Shown in pieces: positions 1-9,800 of a DNA stretch of 64,000 bases. The notes beneath the pieces are model-generated. The model was not told the DNA's origin. It saw only the letters and a list, made by a program, of their open reading frames with translations, and searched no databases. A program made the translations under genes and the position numbers. Location of the stretch: NCBI GenBank assembly GCA_963575745.1, contig CAUYUJ010018888.1:112501-176500 (forward strand). Reading direction: 5' to 3'. The DNA comes from Prorocentrum cordatum. Taxonomy: Eukaryota > Sar > Dinophyceae > Prorocentrales > Prorocentraceae. The stretch's first letter is position 1. Every line of letters starts with the position of its first letter.

Positions 1-1098
1 GCCGCGGGCATTCAACACTGTTGAGATAAACGCCGAGAGTTCTGCACGATTATTTGTTTGGCGAGGGCCTGCGAGCGGTGCGAAAGCTCTTCCCCTCACT
101 CTAGGCAGGCCAGGGTTGGTCACGTCGAGCGCGACCCATCCCCATCCACATCTGCGGTCGCGAGAGTCGTCAGACTCGTCGCCTCCGCTGCCGTCCCCGC
201 AGGTGATGAGGGGCTGCCCGAGCGGGGCCTCGATCGGGGCCCTGTCCAACTCCCCGAACCTCTCCTCCGTGTAAGGCGTTTCGCACGGCGGCGGCGTAGT
301 CCACGAGGTCGGCGGGGGCCCACGTAACCAGAAGCACGGGGTGTGGGCGACCCCCGCCACCGCCATGGGCACCAGGTGCTCCGACTTGGTGAAGGCTGGG
401 TGATTCGCTCTGTCAGGGCACTGTCCCCATATCCTATGGAGGTCGTCTGCCCTGGCGCCGCAGCTGCAATTTCCTGTGCCCGCGAGGTCGCCGTAGAGGT
501 CAAACTTGCGTGCTGGCGTCCAGGTGCCCGCCGTCATGGCGGTGAGCAGGGCGTTGGCCTCTGGCAGCCTGCCCTGCTTCCGCAGTCGGGCCAGGTGGCG
601 GACCGCGTCGCTGGTGTTGACCCCGTCCTCCATGCCCTTGCCGTTGTAGTGGGCGGCCGCCTTCTGCCACAGGCCCCTCTCGATATCATCGATGATGGCG
701 TCGATGACGGTGGAGGGATCCTTCTCAGCTGCATCTTCTGCCATTTCCCAGTCATCGCATCGCGGGTCTGCCCATCGCGTAGCCGACTTGGGGTCCCAGC
801 CAGCCCCCCACAAGGTCCGGATGAGTGAACCCATAACTCCCCGTCGCTGTCGCCAACGATGTTGCTCGGGGGCGGTCTTGAGTCTGGCATCCATCTTACC
901 CCGGGATCTGGAAACCAACTTCCTCAGGTCAGGCCTGTGTGCATAGAGTTCAAACCTTGCGCTGGGTTGAGCTCGAGGTATCTCCAGGGCAGGGTCCTTG
1001 CCGCCCAGGCTGAGGAATGACGTAGTGCACCGTCCTGGCCTGGCCTTGGCGATGCCCGACATGTATCTCCTTCGGGCCTGGGTGATGGCTGAAGGCGG
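1..1098 (-). pseudogene. LINE A ORF2 C-terminal part: thumb/connection and RNase H
   Basis: After an in-frame TAA at 1,099-1,101 the minus strand is open without a stop down to base 1. Its translation follows the same stretch of LINE B: a region with WDPKSATRW, a segment around ERGLWQKAAAH, a CSCGARADDLHRIWGQC cysteine motif, then RNase H with GDGSGG (first catalytic Asp, near base 193) and AELSAF (catalytic Glu) close to base 30. RNase H removes RNA from the RNA-DNA hybrid during retrotransposition. The long open frame in so old a copy suggests the damage is concentrated upstream. The end lies outside the window. Confidence 0.75.
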
Positions 1099-1101
1099 TT
1101 A

Positions 1102-2077
1102 TCTATGCGCCTTCGCTCCATAAAGTAACGCTGACATTGCACCTTGGTTGAGCATGCGAAATATCTGTTCCCTTCTCAATTGACGCAACTGTCGGCCTAA
1201 CGTGCTCATACGACTGCATGCTTTCTTTCGTCTTGCCATGTGTGTGGCCCGACGGATACCACCTTTGAAGATCTGTCGATGCCGAGATCACGAGCTTCTC
1301 CAGCTGGCGTAATATCCACTCCAGCTTGCCCCAAGCGCGATGCGATTCGCTTGGTCATCTTCCAACCAGAACTGAACATCACACTCTTGCCTGCGAGCTC
1401 CAGGCCTTCTCGCTTCAGGCTGTGGGCTAGCTTCATCGTCGTCGTGTAGATGGCGTCTTCGACCGCCGCGGGGCTGCCGTAGGCGGAGGTGCTGATGTCG
1501 TCGAACCAGGCCCGAGGCATTGGCTTGGGCTGCGCAGCCGCGACGGACTCAAACTCCTTGTACACCACTGCCCACGCCAGGTTGTTGGCGCTGCGCGAGC
1601 CCGCCAGGGGGGACAGGTCCGCCTGGCATGGGAGCCCGTAGGCTCCTTGCTGTCTCAAAATGCGTGGTACACAATGAGTCTGCAGCTCGAGCGCCAGGAT
1701 CCTCTTGGGGAAGTTGATGCCCAGGCACGCTGCATCAACAGACTCAGGTATGAGTGAATCGTAGAATCTGGCTATGTCGGCAAGACTGACTGCCGGCGAC
1801 ATGGCCAAGGCATGCACTGCCCCGTCCCGCAGAGCTCTGGCCAAGGCCTCTCTCAAGCACGAGGACCCTTCAGGGCTGAGCCCCAGTGTCTCGAGGCCGA
1901 AGCGACCCATTCCTCCACCTGCGGCCTCGTGAACATCTGCCAGCCGCGAATGAGCCAAGCGATGAGGGCCAGGGCCCTGTCGCCTGACTTCTCTGGCTCG
2001 AGCATGATGATGGCCTGGAGCAGTTGGCGCGGCCAGATCTGCAGGGCCTCCGCATAATCGATCAGATCCACGAACGC
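1102..2077 (-). pseudogene. LINE A ORF2 reverse transcriptase, broken
   Basis: The minus strand carries the palm motifs of a LINE reverse transcriptase: motif A as LADIARFYDSL and motif C as WFDDIS, where LINE B has FVDDT, followed by a thumb-like part ending in LLYGAKAHR just before the TAA at 1,099-1,101. Upstream, the segment after the in-frame TAG at 2,078-2,080 still reads as RT (EPEKSGDRALALIAW, like AAKKSGGDRVLGMLP in LINE B). The frame changes near 1,880-1,900 and again near 1,206-1,240. With two stops and at least two shifts it cannot make a full enzyme. Confidence 0.8.
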
Positions 2078-3338
2078 CTAACGAGCAGGCATTGGCATGC
2101 GGCGCACATCGGAGGCCACTAGCCCGTCAACGCCTCGGCCCCTGTCGGGCTGGAGGCGGAGGGCCTGGTCAAAGTGTTGTAAGGTCCAATTGGGGCAGGG
2201 CTCCGCCCGCGCCTGGTTTCGAATCCGAGCCAAAACGGCTACGGTGTCAGTTCTGTTAACTGTGTCCGCCGCCCAAACCCCTTCAAACACCTTAGTTCTG
2301 GCGCCGTCGATTTCGAGAGGCGACGTGGCCTTACACTCGCCTAGCATAAACTCGTCTTCAAATCGGGGAGGGGGTTTAGTGAGACGGTGTAACTTACCCG
2401 CAGGGGCCTTCGCAGGGTCCGAGAGCCAGTCAGCCCATTCACGCAGTTCCTTTTCAAGATCGCGCCTGTGGGCGCGGGAGGACTCGCCAGACGCCTGTAG
2501 GGCCATGCCCAAAAGCGTCTGTTGTTCGACGTCGCTGATGTCCGCCAGCCGCTGCTGCCACAAGTTACGCTGGAACAGCGCATTAGCCGACGGCCGAGCA
2601 CCTGTGAATGGGGCCCCTTCCTGAGACAGACGCCTGGCAATGTTGCAGAGCTCCTGCTGCTGCTGCCCCCCTTTTCTTTGCTCGACGAGCGCGCAATATA
2701 GGCTGAGCGCGTTGGCAACCCTGGACCACCAACCCGCCTCAAAACTTTGGCAGCGCGGTCGTCGTAAACCACGCTCCTTCACCACGGAGGTTTTATATTT
2801 ATAAGTGTAGGCTCTACCAGAATACTGAGCAGCGTCGCTATCAGGGATGCCGTAGGCCTTTATATAGAAAGCTTCCGCGCGCTGCACAAGGGCCCCATAC
2901 TTCCGGCCGGGTGCCGACGAGCTCTGTGGACAGACGTGAAAAGCGGGGCAAGCGGCAATGTGGTCTGGGACAGGCTCGCTGAGAGGGGAGACTTCGGTGG
3001 CGACCTCCAGCCGCAAGTCTTCCTGCGATTCGGTCGGGGGGCCCTCGGAAGCTCTCGGTGAGCGAGCAGCTGCTGTGGCAGGTTGAGACGAAGCAGCCGA
3101 TCTTCCAAGATCGGCCTGCGAGCTTGACTAGGGTTTGGGGGCTCGTCGGGGCCTTCCAGGCCCTCACAGCCATCCAGGCCGTCGAGCTCCTCGAAAGGGT
3201 CCGCCTCTGAGGAGTCCAAGCCAGCGAGACGGGCGCCACCAGAGACTCTCGGCGACGCGCAGCCCGCGGGACCAAGGGACACCCCAACCTCAGAGGCGGA
3301 CTGCTGGGCCAAATTCTCGATGGCCAGACTCGAGTCAA
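2078..3338 (-). pseudogene. LINE A ORF2 linker between endonuclease and RT
   Basis: An open frame of 312 codons (2,078-3,016) matches the linker of LINE B by eye. IPDSDAAQYSGRAYTYKYK corresponds to IDPKEAAAYTGRAQGYQLS, a WW tryptophan pair is shared, and it ends in GVDGLVASDVRRM just before the RT palm. It stops at a TAG (2,078-2,080) that interrupts an otherwise continuing frame. Upstream to about 3,338 two overlapping frames share the signal (RLLRLNLPQQLL in one), which suggests a further shift near 3,010. No enzymatic motif is seen here; in the intact element this region only joins the two catalytic parts. Confidence 0.7.
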
Positions 3339-3389
3339 CAGGAAAATGCGACCACCTCCTGGGCCCCAGAGCTTCCCAACGTTGGTTAG

Positions 3390-4238
3390 CTAAATCCTGA
3401 TCTTTTGTTCGCGGTCTGCGAGGATCGAGGCGCGAGCGGGGGCAGCAGCAGCGGCGGCTGCAACGGCGGGCGAGGGACCTTCGTCCCTCAGGCGCCTCTG
3501 CATCTTGCTGTCGGGGGTCGGCTTAGTCCCCTTGCACGCAGGATGCTGGATCGGAATGGGCATTGCCAGGCTGCGTGTCAGCGCTGGCACTACACTCGCT
3601 TTTATGGCTAATACCTGACCAGCGTGGGGCTTCCATGGGACCGAGACTGTTCTGAGATTCTCAAAGTCGGGGATCGCGTCCTGACTCATCAGCACATGAT
3701 ATATGAGCGACGGTTGGGCATCAGCCTTGAAGCATGTGAAACCGTCAGGGATGGTGACAATCTGTGTTCCTAGCTTCTGTGGCCAACCTGACTTCCAAAA
3801 CTGCTCGGGGGGCGCGTTCATATCTCCAGCAACTATCCAGGGGACCTTGCAAGATCTAAGGAAAGCGCCCATGGACGACAGCGTGGCAGCATTATTACCA
3901 GTGAAGCAATTCGTACCTTCTTAATACAAGCTCACTAAGTTGATGCTGACCCCCTTGAGGTGCCAAGTGATGGGCATCCAGTTACTGAAACTAAACGTGC
4001 GACAACTATCTACTAAGTGCATCGTCGCCGTGGCATGCGAGGCTGAGCGCGGCAGCGCGAGCTCGCGGTGGCACGACGACTGGTGGCGACTGCGGATCGC
4101 TGTGACTACTCCACCCCTCGAGCCCTGCTTCGAGGTCTCGCTGGGTCTGGCGGCAGAGAAGGCAGCTTTGAGACCCCGGCCTCTCATCTCCCTCTCCGCG
4201 GCCTCTAAGCCCTCGTAGCGGACGTGCGTTTCCTGCAA
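3390..4238 (-). pseudogene. LINE A ORF2 APE-type endonuclease, two fragments
   Basis: The first fragment (3,921-4,238) begins with QETHVRYEGL, the QETH-type motif with the metal-binding Glu, and later has GGVVTAI. The second (3,390-3,872) has WIVAGDMNAPPEQF, the GDxN motif, and VPWKPHAGQVLAI, where the usual Ser-Asp-His end motif keeps only the His. The fragments are separated by a stop and a frame change near 3,880-3,920. Apurinic-type endonucleases of LINEs nick target DNA for target-primed reverse transcription. An Ala-rich stretch follows before the linker. Confidence 0.78.
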
Positions 4239-4388
4239 CAGGTAAGCGTCATATGAGTTTGTAAGCAGCGACTCCTTGATGAACTTGTTAGCAGCTTTCC
4301 CCCGGGTGTTGATTTTGCCGATAAAGATCTGTCTGGTCGACCGTGGTGTGGAATCGGCGGTGTCGGCTCGACCAGGCCCCCTGGCCCG

Positions 4389-4721
4389 TTAGGCAGACGC
4401 GCTCCTTGGCGTGGCCGTAGTCTGCCCCGCCTGAGCCCTCGCCTGCTCGAGCACCTTCTCCTTCGCTGCCCTCTGCGCCGCTGCCTGCCGCGCAGCGGCC
4501 TCCGCCTTCGCCTTGGCCGCGGCCTCGGCGGCGGCAGCCCCGTCTGACGAGGCTGCGGCGGCGCCGCTGCCCGCGGCAGCGCCGGCTGCGGCGGCGGCGG
4601 CAGGCGGGGCCGCGGTTGCGGTCGCAGCCGTCTCGGGCTGCGCCTGCGCGGCCCCGACCTTGGCGCCGCTGTCTGCCTTGCGCTTCTTCCGAGGAGCTGG
4701 GGCCCCAGCTCCCCCCCTTGA
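4389..4721 (-). pseudogene. LINE A ORF1 C-terminal part, Ala-rich with basic NLS-like patch
   Basis: The minus strand is open from 4,721 to a TAA at 4,389-4,391. It begins with APAPRKKRKADSG, a basic patch like a nuclear localisation signal, then a long Ala-rich run, then a charged helical part (AAKAKAEAAARQAAAQRAAK) likely to form a coiled coil. LINE B ORF1 ends in a similar Ala/Gln-rich way. It lies directly upstream of the endonuclease fragments, as ORF1 should. Two stops lie just above 4,721, so the frame is cut from the rest of ORF1. Confidence 0.6.
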
Positions 4722-4772
4722 TCATTTTCAGGCCACAGCGCCAAGGTCTGCCAGCCCTCGACCCCAGACGCC

Positions 4773-5240
4773 ATGGGATGGAATTGGAACGACGTCCAGT
4801 CCCGCCGCAGCAAGCCGCGCCCATATGCGGTGTGCACGTCCTGCGGCGCCTGGCAGTTCACGTCCAAGGCGAAGAAGAAGGTCTGGTGCAAGTGCGGAGA
4901 GCCCTTCCACATCCCTGATGATGGTGGCAAGGGGAGCCAGAGCAGCCAGGAGGTTGATAAGGGCTCGACGCAGGACACGGATATGAAGTCCATTATCACT
5001 GCCATCTTGGGGGTTCTCAGCGACGCCCAGAAGCATGAGCTCGGGCCCGCCGCCCAGTCGGCCGCGGCGCTCGCGACGGAGAAGAAGCCCGCCCCTGGGC
5101 CCCTACCCTCCCGGCGCACACGCCGCCCCATTGGCCGCGGGCCCCGCGGGTTAGCCGCCGCCCCTGCAGGCACCTTGCGCTGCACCTCGGGGGGCACCGC
5201 CGCTGCGGCGCCTGCCCTTTTTGCCTCCCGGCTGGCCTGA
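4773..5240 (+). pseudogene. LINE ORF1 N-terminal fragment with CxxC...CxC zinc motif, inverted relative to LINE A
   Basis: An ATG at 4,773 starts MGWNWNDVQSRRSKPRPYAV followed by CTSCGAW, a basic spacer and VWCKCGEPF, a two-pair cysteine knuckle. LINE B ORF1 starts the same way (CYSCSYAWNW...CYWC). The convincing part ends near 5,100 (LSDAQKHELGPAAQ); after that the translation is low-complexity Pro/Arg/Ala. It points away from the rest of LINE A and starts only about 50 bases from the ORF1 tail. This arrangement is what twin priming produces, with the 5' part of the copy inverted. It could instead be an unrelated LINE fragment. Confidence 0.6.
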
Positions 5241-6520
5241 AGCCCGCGCCCAGCTTCCGCTTCCGCTGGGCGCCGCGCGGTCCTTAGTTGTGGTGCGCGC
5301 GCTGGCCCTGGGCTCGGCCCGCTGCCCCTTTGCCTTCCCCCCGCCGCCCCAGGCCTTTTGCGCGGCCCCCACGTGCCGCAACCGGACGCCCGGCACTCTC
5401 CCGCCGCTCGCCTTTGCCTGGCGTTTTCTCCGGCTCTCACCGCCTCGCCCCCCCTTCCCCCCGCGCCGCGGTCGCGTTTCTCCTCCGCCGCGCCGGCGCA
5501 GGGCCACGCGCCCAGCCCGCCGCAGCCGACCCGCGCAGCCACCACCAGCCCTCCCCCACCGCTCCCCCTGCCCGCCACCCTGGCGGCCCGCCGCTCCTGC
5601 AGCTCCCCACTTGCTGGGCCCCGCCCTGCACTGCGGCCGCCGGCTCGCCCCTTGGGCGCGCCCGCGACGCCGCCCCGCGTTTGCTGCCAGGGGCTGCCAC
5701 GCGGCCCTGCCGCCCCGCGCGCCACCCCGCGGCCTCGCCGCGTGAGTGCGCTCTCTTTTTTCGCTTTCGGTCTCCGTAGCCGCCTCTCGTCTTCTCCCGT
5801 CCTCTCTCATGCGGGACAACTCGCACTGCGCAGCCCGGGTTGCCTGGACTCGCGAGCGGGTTGCCTCTGCCGCGCTGCGGCGTAAAAGTGGCACGTCCTT
5901 GGGATAGCCGCCGCCGTCATCACTGCCGCGGTCGTCGCCGCCGGCGTCGTCGTCGCTGCCGTTGTCGTCGCTGCCAGCGTCGCCGCTGTCGCCGTCTCAG
6001 CCCGTCGTTGCGGCCAGCGTTCGAGCAAACGCAGACATGCATTAGGGCGCGTGGACTAGCCATGGATCCCGCTTCCATGCGCAAATCAAGGCGCATCCTC
6101 GCCAGACCAGGCGACATTGGTCTCGTGGCTCCAGGGGCAGGCGTCGATAGGCGAATCGTCTTGATTACTTCCCCTTCACGCCCGCGTGCGAAGCCCACGG
6201 ATCTGTGATGTTAGCGTGCGCCTGAGCTCCTCAGAGGAGGGGAGGCCGCCGCCGCCGTCATCGCCGCCGTCGCCGCCGCCGCCACCGCGGCCCCCTTCGG
6301 AGCGGTGGGGAGGCGCCGCCGCGGTGTGCTGCGCCGGCGAGGCCGAGGCGTTTGCGCACAAGGACCCCAGCTCAAGCGGCGGGCGTGCCTGGGCCCCATC
6401 TCTGGCCGCAAGGGCCGCCTTCAACAGTCGAAACAACGCGCCCCCCGCGGCATTTTTGTCAGAGCGAGGGTGCCGAACGGTCACTCACCGGCCATTGCGC
6501 GTGGTTGCGAGGAGGTTTTG
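5100..6520. other. GC-rich spacer with short CGTCGC runs, no supported gene
   Basis: The stretch is mostly C-rich on the plus strand and gives long Pro/Arg/Ala open frames on both strands that look like base-composition effects. A minus-strand piece near 5,110-5,280 (AEAEAGRGLQASREAKRAG) could be more ORF1 helix. A short imperfect (CGTCGC)n run lies near 5,920-6,000 and a (CCGCCG) run near 6,248-6,290. Nothing else can be supported. Confidence 0.5.
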
Positions 6521-6725
6521 TGATGCGGATTGCTGCTGTTGTTGTTATTGTTGCTGTTGCTGTTGCTGTTGTTGTTGTTGTTGTTGTTGTTGCTCTTGCT
6601 CTTGCTCTTGCTCTTGCTCTTGCTCTTGCTCTTGCTCTTGTTGTTGGTGCCGTTGCTGTTGCCGTTGTTGTTGCTGTTGTTGTTGCTGTTGGTGGTGTTG
6701 TTGGTGGTGTTGTTGTTGGCGTGGC
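6521..6725 (+). repeat. (GTT)n / (GCTCTT)n microsatellite
   Basis: The run begins as GCTGTTGTT, turns into TTGCTC repeats (about 6,585-6,640) and returns to TTG with GGT interruptions. It yields poly-Leu, poly-Gln or poly-Val frames that are not genes. Confidence 0.9.
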
Positions 6726-6779
6726 TGTTGGTGTAGAACTTTCACTACTGAAGAATTTGTATGGTTGATCTCCCCTCCG

Positions 6780-7440
6780 GTTACTTATCTGTTGTTCAAT
6801 TGAAGTGCCCCTTTCTTGGGCTCGCACCCTGATTTCTTTCAGGGAAAATCTTCCTCCTCAAACTATGCCCGTGGCACCCAGTTTACAACAACAACAGCAA
6901 CAACAACGGCCCCCGCCCGATATTTCCTTACAATTTACTGGAGAGTAGCGCTCTCGTTAGGGACGCTCTTGCAATTTATCCCAGAATCGTGACTTTCCTG
7001 TGACTATCTCGCGACTTTTTCAGGCGCCACGCCCTCGCCATTCAGGAATCGCGCTCTCGCCTGGGATTTCTTTACTTCGGAATCGCGCTCACGCCCGAGA
7101 CTTGCTGGCGAATTATGCAGGAGCCACGCATTCGCGTGACATACTTGTTTTTTAATTGAAATGCCCCTCCAGGGGTTCGCTGTGTTTTTACCGGGGAAAG
7201 TCTCCCTGTCCAAACGGTGCCCATGGCCCCTGGTTTACAACAACAGCAAGAAAATCAGTTCCTCGCAAATTATCAAAGAATCGTGTTCTCGCTTGATATT
7301 TCCTCGCTGTTTTTTCAGGCGTCGCGCTTTCTACAATCAGGAATCGCGCTGTCGCTTCTCAGGAATCATGCTCTCGCTGTGGATTTCCTGACGAGATTTA
7401 TTTTTTGAATCGCGATTTCGCTCAAGGATTCCTCGCGATT
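6780..7440. repeat. Dispersed degenerate repeats built around an AATCGCGCTCTCGC word
   Basis: Short units of the type gaatcgcgctctcgc, then atttcctcgc, then ttcaggcgc recur every 40-70 bases. A longer pair (6,785-6,905 and 7,148-7,250) shares an ATTGAAATGCCCCT start and a GTTTACAACAACAGCA end. The same word continues at 8,940-9,140. No coding frame stands out. Confidence 0.55.
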
Positions 7441-7800
7441 CATGCAGGGCGCACGCTTCAGCAATCCGCCTGCTCGACCGGGCCACCTGGGCCCGCCTGT
7501 TAGGGTCTACCCGCCCGATCTGCCCGTCTGGTTCTGCCACGTGTTTTGTGCTCCTGGCCCCCGTCCTGCTTCTTTCTCTCGTGCTCCATCCTCCTCTCTC
7601 CCCCTTGTGTCCTTTCCTTCCATCCGTCCTCTCTGCCCCTGCCTTAGGTGCTGCACGAAATACACGCTGCAAGTAAGAAAGAATTGCCCCCATGGGGATA
7701 CGATCGAAGACGATAAGGGTGGGCATCGAAGGTTTCGGATATACGTGTTGAATGGCACGCGAGCAGAAAGAGCGAACAGTCTTGAAGTGTTTGTTGCGCT
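7441..7800 (+). repeat. Repeat P, copy 1 (~360 bp), followed by a (GTT)n tail
   Basis: Starts catgcagggcgcacgcttca and ends near gagcgaacagtcttgaag, directly before a (GTT)n tract. It matches 9,138-9,507 over its whole length (both contain gatctgcccgtctggtt and ctctgcccctgccttagg). The microsatellite always sits at the same end, so it is probably part of the element. Confidence 0.75.
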
Positions 7801-7842
7801 TGTTGCTGTTGTGCTTATTTACGTTTCTGTTGTTGTTGTCGT

Positions 7843-7847
7843 TGTAG

Positions 7848-7907
<60 letters not shown>

Positions 7908-7971
7908 TTGTTGTTGTTGTTATTGTTGTTGTTGCTGTTGCTGTTGCTGTTGCTGTTGTTGTTGTTGTTGT

Positions 7972-8006
<35 letters not shown>

Positions 8007-8037
8007 TTGTTGTTGTTGGTGTTGGTGTTGGTGTTGG

Positions 8038-8069
<32 letters not shown>

Positions 8070-8072
8070 AAT
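7843..8072 (+). repeat. (GTT)n microsatellite tail of repeat P copy 1
   Basis: About 230 bases of GTT with GCTGTT and GGTGTT interruptions. Poly-Leu and poly-Gln open frames here are artefacts. Confidence 0.9.
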
Positions 8073-8194
8073 ACTCACTTCAAAGAATAACTGTGGTCGA
8101 TCTCCGGAAACTGTTCCGCGCGCTCTCGCCTCGACGCGGGCTACATTTTCTCTGAAAACGAGGTTTCCGTTCGAGCGTTGGCTTAAGTCTGAAT

Positions 8195-8764
8195 GTGGGT
8201 TCTTGGAGGCCCACCTACGACGACAACGGCTCCCTCCCGTTCGATACTCCCTCACAATTTACCCCGAGACACCCTGGCCAGAGAGGCCCCCGAACTCAGG
8301 AACTGCGATCTCGCTCGAGACGTCTTCGCAATTCAGTCAAGTTGGCGGAGGCCCAACCACGACGACAAGGGTTCCTGCTCGATACTTCCTCACGGTTTAC
8401 TCCGAGAGCCCCGGGCCAGGAAGGCCCCCGAACTCAGGAACGGCGCTCTCGCTCAAGATTTTCTCGTGATTCGGTCACATTGGTGGAGGCCCAACTACAA
8501 CGACAAGGGCTCTCGTTCGATGGTTCCTCAAGATGTATTCGCAGAGGCCTTTGCCAGAGAGGCCCTCGAACTCAATCAAGAGTGGCGCTCTCGCTCGAGA
8601 TTTTCTTGTAATTCAGGCAAGTTGGTGAAAGCCCAGACACGGCGACAAGGGTTCCCGTTCGATGTTTCTCCGTATGTATTCTGAGAATCCTTGGCCTGGC
8701 CTGCGAGGCCCCTAAACTCAGGAGCGGTGCTCTCGCTCGAGATTTCTTCGCATTTCAGTCAGTG
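8195..8764 (+). repeat. Four tandem copies of a ~137-bp repeat
   Basis: Unit starts are near 8,205, 8,342, 8,478 and 8,620, each at (t)tggnggaggcccaac. Every unit then has acgacgacaagg, a ttcgat...cctca stretch, agaggcccccgaactcagga and gcgctctcgctcgaga. The last word links the array to the dispersed repeats on both sides. Three frames stay open across it only because the unit lacks stops. Confidence 0.85.
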
Positions 8765-8770
8765 GCCGAC

Positions 8771-8932
8771 AAGGAAGATATTCCCCCCGAAAGGGGGTGC
8801 GATCGAAGACGAAGTGGGCGGGTGTCGAGGGTTGGTATACAGAATGCAAAACACGCGTGCCAGTAAGAGCGAACAGTCTCAACATGAGTATTGTTTTTTG
8901 TTGTTGTTGCTGTTGCTGTTGTTGTTGGTTTC
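8771..8932 (+). repeat. Repeat P, partial copy 2, with (GTT)n tail
   Basis: Only the last ~110 bases of the family are present (gatcgaagacga, then cacgcgtgccagtaagagcgaacagtct), and they are again followed by (GTT)n from about 8,893. A 5'-truncated copy with an intact 3' tail would suit retroposition. Confidence 0.65.
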
Positions 8933-8939
8933 GCTTGTG

Positions 8940-9137
8940 TTCCTCACAAATCATAATCAAACCGCGCTCTCGCGCGGGATTTCCTCACAGCATATGCATG
9001 AATCGAGCTCTTGCGTGGGACTTCTTTGCGATTTATTCAGACGCCGCGCCCTCGACACTCAGGAATGACGCTCTCGCTGTGGATCTCCTTGTGATTTATC
9101 TGGGAATCGCGTTATCCGTCGAGACTTCGTCGCGATT
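8940..9137. repeat. Dispersed AATCGCGCTCTCGC-type repeats
   Basis: Continuation of the degenerate units seen at 6.8-7.4 kb (accgcgctctcgcgcgggatttcctcac, gacgctctcgctgtggatctcctt). Confidence 0.5.
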
Positions 9138-9565
9138 CATGCAGGACGCGCGCTTCAGCAACCCGCCTGCTCGACCTGGCCGCCTGGGCTCGCCTTCCCA
9201 ACCCAGCCGGTAGGGTCTACCCGTCCGATCTGCCCGTCTGGTTTTGCCACGTGTTTTCTGCTCCTAGCCCCCCTCCTGCTACTCTCTCTCTCGTGCTCCC
9301 TCCTCCTCCCCCCCCTTGCCCCTTCCTCACATCCGCCCTCTCTTCCCCTGCCTTAGGGGTTGCACGACATACATGTTGCAGAAAAGAAAGATGTACCCCC
9401 AAGGTGGTACGATCGAAAACGAAGAGGGCGGGTAGTATCGAGGGTTTGGGGTACACGTGTTGATGGCACGCGAGCCGCGAGCAGATAAGAGCGAACAGTC
9501 TTAGCATGATTGTTGTTGTTCTTGTTGCTGCTGCTGCTGTTGTTTGTTGTTTGTTGTCGTCGTCC
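9138..9565 (+). repeat. Repeat P, copy 3, with (GTT)n/(GCT)n tail
   Basis: Near full-length match to copy 1, with an insertion near 9,200 and small differences elsewhere. The tail from 9,508 is a short GTT/GCT run that leads straight into the CGACCCACC minisatellite. Confidence 0.75.
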
Positions 9566-9800
9566 CCCCGCGACCCACCCGCGACACACCCCGCGACCGG
9601 CCTGCGACCCACCCGCGACACACCCGCGACCCAGTACCGACCCATTCACGACCCACCCGCGACCCGTCCCGCGACCCACCCGCGACCCACCCGCGACCCG
9701 TCCCGCGACCCACCCGCGACCCGCCCGCGACCCATTCGCGACCCATTCGCGACCCGCCCGCGACCCACCCGCGACCCACCCCGCGACCCACCCACATTGC
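9566..9800 (+). repeat. Minisatellite, ~11-bp unit CGCGACCCACC
   Basis: About 20 imperfect units of cgcgacccacc and cgcgacccgcc follow each other. Long Pro/Thr/Arg frames on the plus strand and Gly/Arg/Val frames on the minus strand come from this repeat. Confidence 0.85.

Larger units (their letters stand above)
1..5100 (-). mobile_element. LINE A: decayed non-LTR retrotransposon, cut by the left edge
   Basis: Reading from about 4.7 kb down to 1 on the minus strand gives, in order, the end of an Ala-rich ORF1, an APE-type endonuclease, a linker, a reverse transcriptase and an RNase H. The order and many short motifs match LINE B at 51.5-58.3 kb, for example GVDGL against GVDAL, LADIARFYD against LLDIQKFYD, and GDGSGG in both. 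The frame is broken by stops and shifts, so the copy is dead. The RNase H frame is still open at base 1, so the element continues to the left. Its 5' part (4,773 to about 5,100) is inverted. Family assignment is by motif; the two elements are clearly different subfamilies. Confidence 0.85.

Noticed and set aside
4205-5725. 506-codon minus-strand frame
   Set aside because: It crosses the inverted ORF1 piece and GC-rich spacer in the wrong frame; only short shadows of real segments.
6530-6736. Poly-Leu, poly-Gln, poly-Glu and poly-Ser proteins in microsatellites here and at other triplet tracts
   Set aside because: Pure translation of triplet repeats, open in several frames and on both strands.
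9566-9800. Telomere-like or origin-like repeat
   Set aside because: The unit CGCGACCCACC does not match known telomere repeats, and nothing links it to replication.
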